From positions 812,001 through 876,000 of the forward strand of contig JABMCL010001555.1 of assembly GCA_018857735.1 (NCBI GenBank): a stretch of 64,000 bases of DNA, given 5' to 3'. Each line of letters starts with the position of its first letter. Position 1 is the first letter of the stretch. The position numbers and the translations under genes were made by a program. This DNA is from Alviniconcha marisindica (lineage: Eukaryota; Mollusca; Gastropoda; Provannidae). Below, piece after piece: positions 36,735 to 47,752 of this stretch. Under the pieces are notes generated by a model. It was given only the letters and a program-made list of their open reading frames with translations. It did no database searches and had not been told where the DNA came from.

Positions 36735-37200
36735 ACATCACGGGGAAATCAAAAGACATCCCAAGCAGACAGAGAACACGGGAAAAATCACAGAGAACAC
36801 AAGACATCCCAATAAAAAGAGAATACAAGACATCCCAGATAACACACAGAGAATGCAGACAACACACACAGAAGACATCCAAGGAACCACATGCATCTCA
36901 AATAACACATAAAGAATGAGACAATACACAAGAAAACACAGACATCCCAGATTACACACAGACATCCTACATGATACGCTGAAAACACAGACATCCCAGA
37001 TGACACACAGAAAACACAGACATCCCAGATGACACACAGAAAACACAGACATCCCAGATGACACACAGAAAACACAGACATCCCAGATGACACAGAGTGC
37101 ATAGACATCCCAGACCGACACACACACACACACACCCTAAATAACACACTGAGAACACAGACACCCCAGATGACACACAGACACCCCAGATGACATAATG
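36735..37200. repeat. Minisatellite, about 29 bp monomer, in the probable M6PR 3' UTR
   Basis: Units of AGACATCCCAGATGACACAC then AGAAAACAC, most regular at 36980-37090. The array starts about 40 bp beyond the M6PR stop codon in transcript orientation, so it is probably transcribed into the mRNA. Confidence 0.85.
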
Positions 37201-37241
37201 TGGTGAGAGGCACAATGAAAATGAAGGGTAGACACTGCTGT

Positions 37242-40200
37242 CTACATCGGTAGCAAGTTGTCATCCCTTTCTTCAGGCTCTTCTAACTGGTCATCACCCA
37301 GGCCCTTGTACGGGGAAGAGTTGCGGGCATCACGAGCACGACACACAAAGTCACACCCATCCTGAAATATCACAACAGCCAAAGTCAGGATCAGGGGTCT
37401 TTCGACAGGTTATTCTTTCATGCAGTCATATTTAAATTTGACACTTTGACATGCTACTGTTCATTAGTTTGCTGACAATGTCAATGCTGCCACATAGCAT
37501 TTAGATTTCGAGTTAAACATGCCGCTGCTCATTAGTTTGCTGACATAGTGACAAGGTCAATGCTGCCACATACAAGTTAAGTTTGACACTTACAGTTAGA
37601 CATGCTACTTAGAGTTAGATATGACATAGTGACAATGTCAATGCTGCCACGTACAAGTTAAATTTGACACTTACAGTTAGACATGCTACTTAGAGTTAGA
37701 TATGCTACTGCTCATTAGTTTGCTGACACTGTCAATGCTGCCACAGACAAATTAAAGAAATCAGACAGCTGGTGTTCACAATGGGTCTACAAGTATAGCC
37801 AACAAGTCAGATTGATGCACACCCCTGCCTTACATGTGTTCACAATGGGTCTGCAAGTATAACAAGTCAGATTGATGCACACCCCTGTCTTACATGTGTT
37901 CACAATGGGTCTACAAGTACAACCAACAAGTCAGATTGATTCACACCACTGTCTTACATGTGTTCACAATGGGTCTACAAGTACAACCAACAAGTCAGAT
38001 TGATGCACACCCCTGTCTTACATGTGTTCACAATGGGTCTACAAGTACAACCAACAAGTCAGATTGATTCACACCACTGTCTTACATGTGTTCACAATGG
38101 GTCTACAAGTACAACCAACAAGTCAGATTGATGCACACCCCTCACCCTCTCTCACATGTGTTCACAATGGGTCTACAAGTATAACCAACAAGTCAGATTG
38201 ATGCACACCCCTCATCCTCTCTCACGTGTGTTTACAATGGGTCTACAAGTATAACCAACAAGTCAGATTGATGCACACCCCTGTCTTACATGTGTTCACA
38301 ATGGGTCTGCAAGTATAACCAACAAGTCAGATTGATGCACACCCCTCACCCTCTCTCACACGTGTTCACAATGGGTCTACAAGTATAACCAACAAGTCAG
38401 ATTGATGCACACCCCTGTCTTACATGTGTTCACAATGGGTCTGCAAGTATAACCAACAAGTCAGATTGATGCACACCCCTCACCCTCTCTCACATGTGTT
38501 CACAATGGGTCTACAAGTATAACCAACAAGTCAGATTGATGCACACCCCTGTCTTACATGTGTTCACAATGGGTCTGCAAGTATAACCAACAAGTCAGAT
38601 TGATGCATATCCCTCACTCTGTCTTGCACATGTTCACAATTGGTCTACAAGTATAATAAACAAGTCAGATTGATACACTCCCTTGTCTTTGTTCATAATG
38701 GGTCTACGAGTATAACCAACAAGTCAGACTGATGCACACCCCTCACCCTGTCTCACATGTGTTCACAATGGGTATATATGAGTATAACCAACAAGTCAGA
38801 TTCTTGCACACTCCTCACCCTGTCTCACACGTGTTCACAATGGGTCTATGAGTATAACCAACAAATCAGGTTCTTGGACACCCCTGCCTTACATGCCTCA
38901 AGATCACATTTTGAAAGTAACGCCCACAAATGACCAAAAAACTGATGGTGTTACAATGTAAACATCAACAAGAACAAAACTTCACAACAGTTTGCAGACT
39001 GTGACTAGTGGAATTTGGAAACTAGAGAAATGGCAAAACCCAAAAGTACTCACAGCCTGCAAATTGCCAAAATCTTTCCAGAACTCATAGTTGGGAATCT
39101 GTTCAACTCCTTTCGCGCCAAGAACAAAGCGTTGGTACAGCCCACCAGCAATCAGGTAGACGGACATCACACAGAAAAAGCTGTAAAATGGACAAAATGG
39201 ACAATAAAGTAGATCTGGAAGAAGAAAACCACCACCACACTCACATGGAGTTGGGGAGGGGGGGGGGGGGGGGGGGAGGGGAGGCAAATTGAACATGGGG
39301 AGGGGAGGGGAGGGGTGGAGGAGGGGCATGGTGAGAGACAAAGTGTGCAAAGAAAGCAGAAGCATGTATTCTAAGTTGGTGGTTAGTTAGTAATTGCCTC
39401 TTAATGTCCTGTCCGCCACACAGGGTCACCTCAGGACTCTGCCACAAGCAAATGCATGCTTCAAAAAAATGCTTCTCATATAAGCAAACCTTTTCCCAAG
39501 CCAAATCTACAAAATCAGCCCCTATTATATATAATACAAATGCAAAAGTACAAAACATGCAATAAACACATGCACACAAATCAAACAATTTTTTTTTGAA
39601 GAGTCAATCCCTTCACGACTTCTCCTGTTAAAAAAGCATCCACGGCTAGAACCTGCTGGACCCGTCAACCACTCCACCTGACTTGTCAGCATGAGATACC
39701 AGGAAGGGTTTGAGTAATCAGTCTAACAAAGTGCCTGAATATCAAAACCCTGAATATCAAAACAACACCTTTTCATGTTAAACTGCCACCAACCAAGCTA
39801 GTGTGCTTGCTGAAAGTGACCCAAACCTCACACCCCTTCTTGTGCCCCCTACCCCTTGTTTTATCACACACTGTGGCACACCGACCTATTTTGGTTGATC
39901 AGAGACCTCTAAAACCTGCCCCACTCCCGGAGCCCCTATACACTACAGCTGTATGTATGCCAAAAAAATGACAGCTATGGAAAAACACTGTCCTGGCAAA
40001 ATTCTGGGTTCCAAGTAAACCCCCACAGGCTACAGCTGTACGTCTGCCAAGAAACTGACAGCTATGGAAAAACACTGTCCTGGCAAAATTCTGGGTCCCA
40101 GGCTGCCAACCATCTGAGCAGCTACAGCCAATCAAAAAGTGGCAAACAATACTCTGTGTGCAACGTCCAAAGAGCGGTTACCATGTCTGCCCAGCAAGCT

Positions 40201-43200
40201 AATGCATAGCAACAGAAAAAGATACCACTGTTCACTTTATGCACCAATGTGAATACACTCACATAGCAACAGAAAAAGATGCCACTTTTCATTTTATGTA
40301 CCAGTGTGAATATACTCACTCAGCAACAGAAAAAGATGCCACTGTTCACTTTATGCACCAATGTGAATATTCACATAGCAACAGAAAAAGATGCCACTTT
40401 TCATTTTATGTACCAGTGTGAATATACTCACATAGCTCCAGCAAAAGATGCCACTTTTCATTTATGTACCAGTGTGAATATACTCACACAGCTCCTAAAA
40501 AAGATGCCACTTTTCATTTATGTACTACTAGTGTGAATACACTCACACAGAAACAGAAAAACATACCACTTTTCACTTCATGTACCAACATGAATATATA
40601 CTCACACAGTAACAGAAGAAGAAACCATTTTTCACTTTATGTGCCAGTGTGAATACACTCAGTCCTTTTGGGCCAAGTTTGAGAGGCAGTTAAAAGAAAA
40701 AAGTTCTAACTGGATAGATTTTCAAAAAATCCCACACTCCCTTTAAAAAAAAAAAAAATTGTATACTATTATAATTTGTGATGAATTATCAGTTTGTCCT
40801 GATTTATATGCTTTTCCTGTTTTTCACTTTTGTTACATATCTGCTTTTGTACAAGATTATATGTAACTTGTGAAGTGCATCATGCTCATGGTAGTTGATG
40901 CGCAACAGAAATCTTCCTTACTATTATTATTATTAAACGTTCCTGAGGCTGTGTGTTCCTGATTTTTAACATTACAACGTAACGTTAATTATTGCAACTA
41001 ATGTTTCAGTAACATGCATGTTGCATTGGTAGTGCTCATTTCCCAAGATGCAACGTACTGGATGCATGTAAATATAATGCCTGAATAGAAACATTACCCC
41101 CCCACCCCACCCCCAACAAAAAAGGTTCCTGAGGGCACTCACACAATCAAGATGATGGAGCCAATGCTAAGGGAGGATCCTGCCGAGGTCTGTACGTCAC
41201 AGACCTCTGGATGGGCCAACTCAAAGAGGTAATAGCAGTCTGAATCCTTGCCGTTCTCTTCCTCCAGCAGTTTCATCCCTGGAGAATTCTGCACACACGC
41301 ACAAACCCAATTGTTATCATTACTGATTGCTTTTGCATAGCGATGTTCTCCACTCTCGAGCAGACTCACACTGTCTTTGCATCATTTTTGGGCTGACCAG
41401 AAGATTGTGAGGTTGTGGGGAAAAAATGTGTGGGTTTCTGCATCCTATAGCACGAGCAACAAGTTACTGCTTGTTGCCAGACACATAGTGACTATGGGCC
41501 TTCAAAGATGGCACTGTAAACTTCGCAAATTCACTGTCACCACCCTCCATTGTGAAAAAGTACGCACCAGAAGTAAAAGCGGCCAAGAGACTTAAGCAGT
41601 GCCAGGTAAAAGTCAAGGGAGTTAACAACCCCACCTGAACCATCCAATACCCTAGGCACTTTGATTGCCAACACAAGATACTGTCAAATACTCACCCTGA
41701 TATAACCATACTGGATGACTGGGTGTAAAACACCAAGTAACTTACTTACTTGTGAGCTATTTTATCTCTCTCAGTCTCTGTCAGGCATTCCTCTTTGGAC
41801 ACTCTTTTATGTCAAAACTGAGAAGAAGACAAAAAAATCTCACTTCTCTTCTGCGTGCTGATTTGTCATTTCTTTCTTTTCTTTTCCACCAACCAATCAC
41901 TAGTAGTGTGAACTGTATTGGTCGTATGTGTGCAAGTGCGTGTACATGTGTGTGGGTGGGGGGGTGTACACGTGTATGCACGTGCAATGTATGTGTGTGT
42001 GTGTGTGTGCATGTGTGTGTATCTGTGTACAGGATGAATGCACACATCTGATTGTCTTTGTAAGTGACCCACGCTCTTACAAGATGCAACACCATAAATA
42101 TCATCACTGCCATATTGTTCAAATACACATAAGATGAGGACAATTGTTCAGCATCACTGCAATCCAGCAACTTACATCAGAAGCCGATGGGTCGCATGTA
42201 AAGAGGATCACAGCTTTTCTGGGCTCTCCATTGCAGTGCGTATTATAAGATTCACCCATAGAGTACTGCAGGTAAATCCAGTTTGCTGAAAGCATGAAGA
42301 ACACAAGTTCAGTGCATAGTAAAATTACGTACAACACTGCCAGTGGTTCCATTACCTCCTACTGGTCTCCATCACCATAATGGAGAAAACATTTTTTTAA
42401 ATTGTCAGCACTTTTTCTTTTTAGCCATCACAAATTTTAAGCATTGGACTCTTAAAGACAGAAAAGAAGCCAACCAGCACAGTTGTTGTTGACTAGTTTT
42501 CTATAGCGCTATTCTCCGCTCTCAGGCACGCTCAGTGCACTCGCATGCAATTTTGAATGAGTGACTATCTTTCTATAGCACGTTTTTTTTTAAACAACAA
42601 AGTGGTGTACTTACAGAGCTGGTTGGTTGTTACATGGCTGGTGCCACATGAAACTACTGCTGTCTCATCATGTTCTGCATACACCATACAACCATGCACC
42701 ATGTCAAGTCACTTCATGCAAAGCTACATACGTACGGTAGCAGAACATTTGGAAGAATGACCAGGATCTTTTATGTGCTACTGCGGTAACACAGGGGTGG
42801 AATGGATACTGAAATAAGAGCACAGAAAGTTGACCCAGGAGAAGAAAATTCTTCCACTGCTCCTGCAGGACATGAACCCAAGACCTTTCAATCATGAGTC
42901 TGGTGCTCTAACCACTGAGCTCCCCTTGCTCCCCAAGTTAATCTGCTGCAAACTGGTGGCATCAATGCTGACGTAATACTGACAGGCTGTGCATGAAGTC
43001 TGAGGTTTGGGGAGCTGGGATAGCTCCGTGGCAAAGCACTGGACTTATGATTCAAAGGTCACAGGTTCGAGTCCTGGCAGGAGAATTTTCTTCTCCAGGA
43101 TCAACTTTCTGTGCTGACTCTTATTTTGGTATTCATTCCACCTTTGTGTTACCACAATAGCATGCAAAAGATCCGGGCCATTCTGCCAAAAGTGCAGACA

Positions 43201-46200
43201 GCAGGGTACAGCTTAACACACATGCACCATATATATGTGGCTTTGCATAAAGTGACACCATAAACTGGTGCATTGCTGTATGGTGTACACAGAATGTGCA
43301 CTGAGATAGCAGCAGTTTCACACGGCATGAACCATGTAACAACTAAACAGCGCTGTAACTACACCACTTTAATGCATATTCAAAAACTATGAAAAGCTAG
43401 TCAAACATTCAGAATCACATACACATAGTTCAGGAGCTGTGTGAGAGTCGAGGTGGACGTCCTGGGCTGTCCGTCCTAACGAGCATTCTGGTTTCCGTGG
43501 ACGTAAAGCTATACTGAAGCATGCTTCAGCATTGGTCTCAGCTTGTCCCCAATATGTCAACTGACATCTGAGGACATTAAGCAACACTACCTACCTACCT
43601 TCCGAATCACATGTGACTGAGTGAGTCAGCCAAGAGCAGAGAATAGTGCTATATAAAAAGTTTGAGAATTTTTCCCGACATCCAAGGACATTAAGCCCCA
43701 CAAAAGAAGAACAACAGTTTGAGGTCAGGAATGCAAGTGCAAAATCTCGCTGAGTATGAAAAAACAACAACACTCTTTTGTTAATAAGTGCCTGTCCATC
43801 ACACTCACAGTGACAGACAGCTTCAAAAATATCTGTGAAGTCCATTCTGAATTTCCACATCGGAGATGAATACATTTGCAGCTAATGGAACCACTGACTT
43901 TACTATGGACTTTCCAGAATGTCTGGAAAGATTTGGTTTTTCACTGAGGATAAAAGCAGAACTGGGTACTGCTGACACATCATACCAAGATCAAGCTGAA
44001 AAGAAGTGGCTTTCTCAGACTGTAACATTTCAAGAACAGAATGACTGGACATGAAAACGACACATTTCAACCTCAAAAAACCTGATAAGTGGCTTAGCTC
44101 TCCATCTCATTTTTCATTGTTTTTCACTATTTAATTGTTGTTTAAATGTCACGTCGTAGCTTGATAGAGGGGATTACCCCGGAAATTCACATGTTGTGTT
44201 TTGTCCTAATAAATAACATTCTTCTGAACCTTTTATGTGTTTGGATCTTTTCTCAGACTGTGTTTATCCAATGGCTACAACCAACACACAGGGGAGTTAA
44301 TCAGCACTCAAAAGACATCACACAAACACAACAACAAAGACCTAAGTCACCTACGGTAACTCTTACCTCTGTGTGTGTGTGTGTGTGTGTGACAGTTCAG
44401 CATTTAAAAACAATTGCCTTCAGTAAACTTGTTGAACTTGGTACAAACAAACAACAGGTTCACACTCACAGTGATTCAACTTAAATACACTGAACAATGT
44501 GAAGTACTAGGTACAGCTTACAAATGAAATCGGCTACAGATCTTTCATTTTTTTTGCTTGAGAACTGAGATTTAACATGTCTAATCAATTATTATAATGA
44601 TATATTATTATTATGATTCAACAGATTGCAAGAACTGTATCCATCAGTGACTTAGTGACTTACTTCCAGCCATTATACTACTGGAAGTATATTTTCCTAT
44701 GACACTTTGTGGTTGGCCGGCCTCATTCTTCCTTATCTGAACAACTCCCTGGTCACCACTGGTCTGGCTAGCTATGGCATCTGTGCAAATTCCAATGTGA
44801 TAGATGTAGTCCTCCACCTCTACGGTGTACCTGAAACATGCAAGTAGTATTTCATTAAAGAAAACAGAATACATGAAGATCTACCGTGAATGATCTTTTT
44901 GCATGGCACACTGGTTCAGGATGAGGCACCACCACATGAAGTTTGGATACAAAAGGTTGAGCAGTTTAAAAGACATTATGTGGACAAACACTATTCAAAT
45001 TTGGGTACACTTGGCGCTGCTATGAATCTGATCTTGAACACATACAGCAGTACAAATATATATATACAGGTACTGCTTTAGGTTTCTTACCACTCTGTAC
45101 CTTATATGCTCACCCTGACATAACCGTATTGTCTTACCACTCTGTACCTTATATGCTCACTCTGACATAACCGTATTGTCTTACCACTCTGTACCTTATA
45201 TGCTCACTCTGACATAACCGTATTGTCTTACCACTCTGTACCTTATATGCTCACTCTGACATAACCATATTGTCTTACCACTCTGTACCTTATATGCTCA
45301 CTGACATAACCGTATTGTCTTACCACTCTGTACCTTATATGCTCACCCTGACATAACCGTATTGTCTTACCACTCTGTACCTTATATGCTCACCCTGACA
45401 TAACCGTACTGGTTGACTGGATGTAAAACACCAAGTTACTTGCTGTACCTCATATGCAAATGTGTAGAAACAATGTGTATGGGTCAATCATTTTTAAGTC
45501 CACGTAAAACATGCAAAGTGGTGACATCCCACGTGCCACGCGCCTTCCAAGTGACCAGTGCTGCTGTCCCCTACATGAGGCCCTCCACTCCAGTGAACCT
45601 CTACCATCAGTGGTTTTGTCCTGGTCCCTCAGTTTAGGTCTCACTAGATCAATTGATCTTGATTAAATTATGTCAGCTGAAGTCCTTTTGCACAGCATGG
45701 AACTCTACTTCAATGTTAATGGTAACAGCAACAGTTTTTCCTTTTGTTGGTAGGCCTACTGCAAACTCATACATGCTGATTCTGTGTGTGTATGTGTGTG
45801 AGAGAGAGAGAGAGAGAGGGGGGGGGGGAGAGGAGTGAGAGAGAGACAGCTGTAGCACTATCAGTTCATAATAACGATAATAATAACAGTCATTTCTACA
45901 GCGTCGTATCTCACCAACAAGGGTGAGCACACTGTGATGATGCTGATGTATCATAAAACTAAGTTTGGTTGCAAAAGGATAAAGCAGTTCAAACAGTTAT
46001 ATTTATTACTACGACCTTGACCTTGAAGATAGCAAACCTTCACAGACTGTGGATCAGTGGATGCTTGGGATTTTTTTATGTTCACACAGTTATCAGTGCA
46101 TGTAATTGTAATTGCACATGGGAGTTGTATTAACGCTGTAAGACTAGGAGAGTCTGCTGCTGGAAGTTAGCTCTGAAAGAAAAATCCATGGGAGGTTAAT

Positions 46201-47279
46201 CCCTTGCTGTGTTGGAAAGTTGAATCTGCATCAGCCATGTGGTGGATCCAAAGCTCACCCAACTGAGCTACATACCTGCCCCAGTCCTGATTATATTACT
46301 GAACAAAGACTTCACTGGTTACCTTATGCATATATAATATATATACAGACTTCATCAGCTATCTTATGCATATAATCAAACATAGATTTCATCGGTTACC
46401 CTATGCATATAATCAAACATAGGATTCATCGGTTACCTTATGCATATATAATCAAACACACTAGACCCACATTTGACTCAATAATCATGACCATCTTCTT
46501 TGTCTGAGTCAGGGCAGACAGCAGTCTCAACATACAGGGTGGTCTGTAATAGTACTAATACTAATAGTAATACACTTCAACTAGTTCAACTTCAAGGGAA
46601 GCAGATTTACACTTTTACAAGCCTTTTGAATTATCAGGAAGTATATATATTTAATAACAATAACAGTACAGCCATTACATGTAAGCACATAAAATCTCAA
46701 CTTTTAATGGCAATAAATTTAAACAAAACAGTGATATCTGATTACACAACTGCTGACATATCAAATAATCAACATTGCAAACCTATCTGTCTAATGTCCT
46801 GTTGCCAAGCAGAACATGAGGTCTGCTGAATCTTATTGTAAAAAGTCTGTTTGTGTTTATGCATACCTATTCAGCGGCGTGGAAACGCTCCTTAGTTGAG
46901 CATACAGTCATGTGATGCTGATACAGTGATATTGATAGTGAGCAGGTGATGTATCATATACCATAGTCGTAGAACTGTGACACCTAGGCTAAAGCCGTAA
47001 AGGCCCTGTGGCCTTTTTACCTGTGGTTGCACGTTGTTACTAGATTTTGTTTCTTGGTCTGCTTATGCAATCTATAATTTTCATATCAAAGTATTCATCG
47101 TAATCAAAACTGTTTACTAACAAATCATACCTGTGACCCAGGAGCGGCTTCAATTTTTGGTATGCTTTCAAATCTTTGGTGGGCATTTTAGTGTTGAGAA
47201 ACTTGCATTCAGAATGCACGCCGACGAAAAGCGTAAGCAAAAATGTAAGCCAACATGTGCTCTTGAATAAACGCTTCAT
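37242..47279 (-). CDS. M6PR: Cation-dependent mannose-6-phosphate receptor (complete, 6 exons)
   Basis: Minus-strand exons in transcript order are 47279-47131, 44830-44664, 42285-42176, 41288-41143, 39180-39054 and 37361-37242, giving 272 aa (human 277). Residues 1-23 are a signal peptide ([20 protein letters not shown]). A Met 13 codons upstream is in frame, but the later Met gives the better signal. The lumenal MRH-type domain has six Cys (25, 65, 123, 136, 160, 172), as in vertebrates. Sugar-contact equivalents Gln81 (VVQIRK), Arg128 (EPRKAV), Glu152/153 and Tyr162 are present. A membrane helix covers about 182-204. The cytosolic tail keeps [31 protein letters not shown] and the terminal acidic dileucine ERDDNLLPM used for GGA/AP-1 sorting. 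It carries M6P-tagged hydrolases from trans-Golgi to endosomes. It has no lumenal N-X-S/T sequon, and Asn120 replaces the cation-site Asp. It is divergent from the TK2-like gene. Confidence 0.96.
37430..37770. repeat. Diverged tandem repeat
   Basis: Three to four imperfect copies carry CATGCTACT, CATTAGTTTGCTGACA and GTCAATGCTGCCACATA. They lie in M6PR intron 5. Confidence 0.7.
37770..38905. repeat. Minisatellite, about 62-65 bp monomer, M6PR intron 5
   Basis: About 18 units of GTTCACAATGGGTCTACAAG, TATAACCAACAAGTCAGATT and GATGCACACCCCT. Two unit types (ending GTCTTACATGT or CACCCTCTCTCACATGT) alternate in places, implying amplification of multi-unit blocks. Confidence 0.93.
39245..39335. 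repeat. G-rich low-complexity tract
   Basis: Runs of G with GGGGAGGGGA pattern, about 65 bp upstream of M6PR exon 5 in transcript direction. The intron RNA there is C-rich. Confidence 0.8.
39945..40100. repeat. Two-copy direct repeat, about 80 bp
   Basis: GACAGCTATGGAAAAACACT then GTCCTGGCAAAATTCTGGGT is present twice with few differences. M6PR intron 4. Confidence 0.8.
40200..40665. repeat. Minisatellite, about 57 bp monomer, M6PR intron 4
   Basis: About eight units of AGCAACAGAAAAAGATGCCA, CTTTTCATTTTATGTACCAG and TGTGAATATACTCACA. Confidence 0.9.
41696..41752 (-). mobile_element. Dispersed tail element copy, minus orientation
   Basis: CCTGATATAACCATACTGGA and GACTGGGTGTAAAACACCAA then TTACTTACTTACTT. 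This is the reverse complement of the copy at 57000. M6PR intron 3. Confidence 0.65.
41925..42030. repeat. TG-rich microsatellite
   Basis: Imperfect (TG)n with ACGTG interruptions in M6PR intron 3. Confidence 0.8.
42483..42936 (-). mobile_element. tRNA-derived SINE, family A, minus orientation
   Basis: The reverse-complement head ends at 42936 (GAGCTCCCCTTGCTCCCC) with a B-box-like region near 42870. The body matches 27861-28325 and the tail is at 42483-42590. It lies about 75 bp from an oppositely oriented copy. Confidence 0.7.
43011..43665 (+). mobile_element. tRNA-derived SINE, family A, with a nested insertion
   Basis: The head GGGATAGCTCCGTGGCAAAG with CACAGGTTCGAGTCCTGGCA is the best-preserved polymerase III promoter in the window. 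The body matches the other copies to about 43425, then resumes at about 43603 (GAATCACATGTGACTGAGTG) and ends CTATATAAAAAG. The intervening 43430-43600 carries the family C-like tail (GGTTTCCGTGGACGTAAAGC). GAATCACAT flanks both sides, as expected for a target duplication. Confidence 0.65.
44105..44247. mobile_element. Foldback MITE, right half
   Basis: TAGCTTGATAGAGGGGATTACC to CCTTTTATGTGTTTGGATC matches the right half of the 3952-4233 element. The left half is absent. M6PR intron 2. Confidence 0.7.
45080..45410. repeat. 47-bp minisatellite seeded from the dispersed tail
   Basis: Seven near-identical units of CGTATTGTCTTACCACTCTG, TACCTTATATGCTCACTCTG and ACATAAC. The last unit continues into CGTACTGGTTGACTGGATGT and AAAACACCAAGTTACTTG, which is the dispersed tail element in minus orientation. 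M6PR intron 1. Confidence 0.9.
45775..45850. repeat. GT / GA / G compound microsatellite
   Basis: TGTGTGTATGTGTGTG, then (AG)n, then a G run and GAGAGAGA. M6PR intron 1. Confidence 0.85.
46305..46460. repeat. Short tandem repeat, about 38 bp
   Basis: Four units with TTCATCGGTTACCTTATGCA then TATAATCAAACATAGA. M6PR intron 1. Confidence 0.8.
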
Positions 47280-47752
47280 GTTGCAAATGTCTGACAGAAC
47301 TAAACGGAATCTTGTCACGCCTATTTGGTTCGCTGTTCACAGGTGTTTTCCTCCTATTGGAAGCTGTCACATCAACCCGGAAGGACATGTGACACCGCAT
47401 CGTGGGTCCGAAGAAAATTCCTAACTGATACGTGATTGGTTTGCGGGAAAATAGGTCTTGGCTTGACGACCATAGCGGGGTAGATCTAAACACATAAAAG
47501 GTTCAAAAGAACGCTGTTTATTGGGACAAAACACAACATGCGAATTTTCAGGATAATCCCCTTTAACAAGCTACAAAACGACACAAACAATTGTGCGCAG
47601 AGCTGTGTAATAGGTCTAGTTTCCGTTTCCTTGCAGCAGCCGACGTATTTTCCATGTGACCAATGATTGGAGGGTTCCTCGCTTTGCCTTTGGGCGCGCT
47701 TTCTGAAGGAAGAAGTCCTGAGTGGTACGAAGAACGCTAAAAACCCACAATC
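47280..47752. promoter_or_regulatory. Putative bidirectional promoter, M6PR / TK2-like, with embedded MITE half
   Basis: 473 bp separate the start codons. CCAAT-type boxes: ATTGG at 47356-47360 and 47435-47439, and the overlapping palindromic CCAATGATTGG at 47660-47670. Paired CCAAT boxes (NF-Y sites) are common in divergent animal promoters. A foldback-element half fills 47483-47592. Transcription starts are not visible. Confidence 0.6.
47483..47592. mobile_element. Foldback MITE, left half, in the divergent promoter
   Basis: GATCTAAACACATAAAAGGT to CAAGCTACAAAACGACAC matches the left half of the 3952-4233 element. It stops where the second half should begin. It lies 203 bp from the M6PR start and 160 bp from the TK2-like start. 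Confidence 0.75.

Noticed and set aside
36738..37264. Cys-rich open frames on the minus strand
   Set aside because: They are translations of the 29-bp minisatellite next to the M6PR stop codon.
47280..47318. Upstream in-frame Met for M6PR
   Set aside because: Starting 13 codons earlier would put charged residues (MTRFRLVLSDICN) before the hydrophobic core; the internal MKRLF start gives a standard signal peptide.
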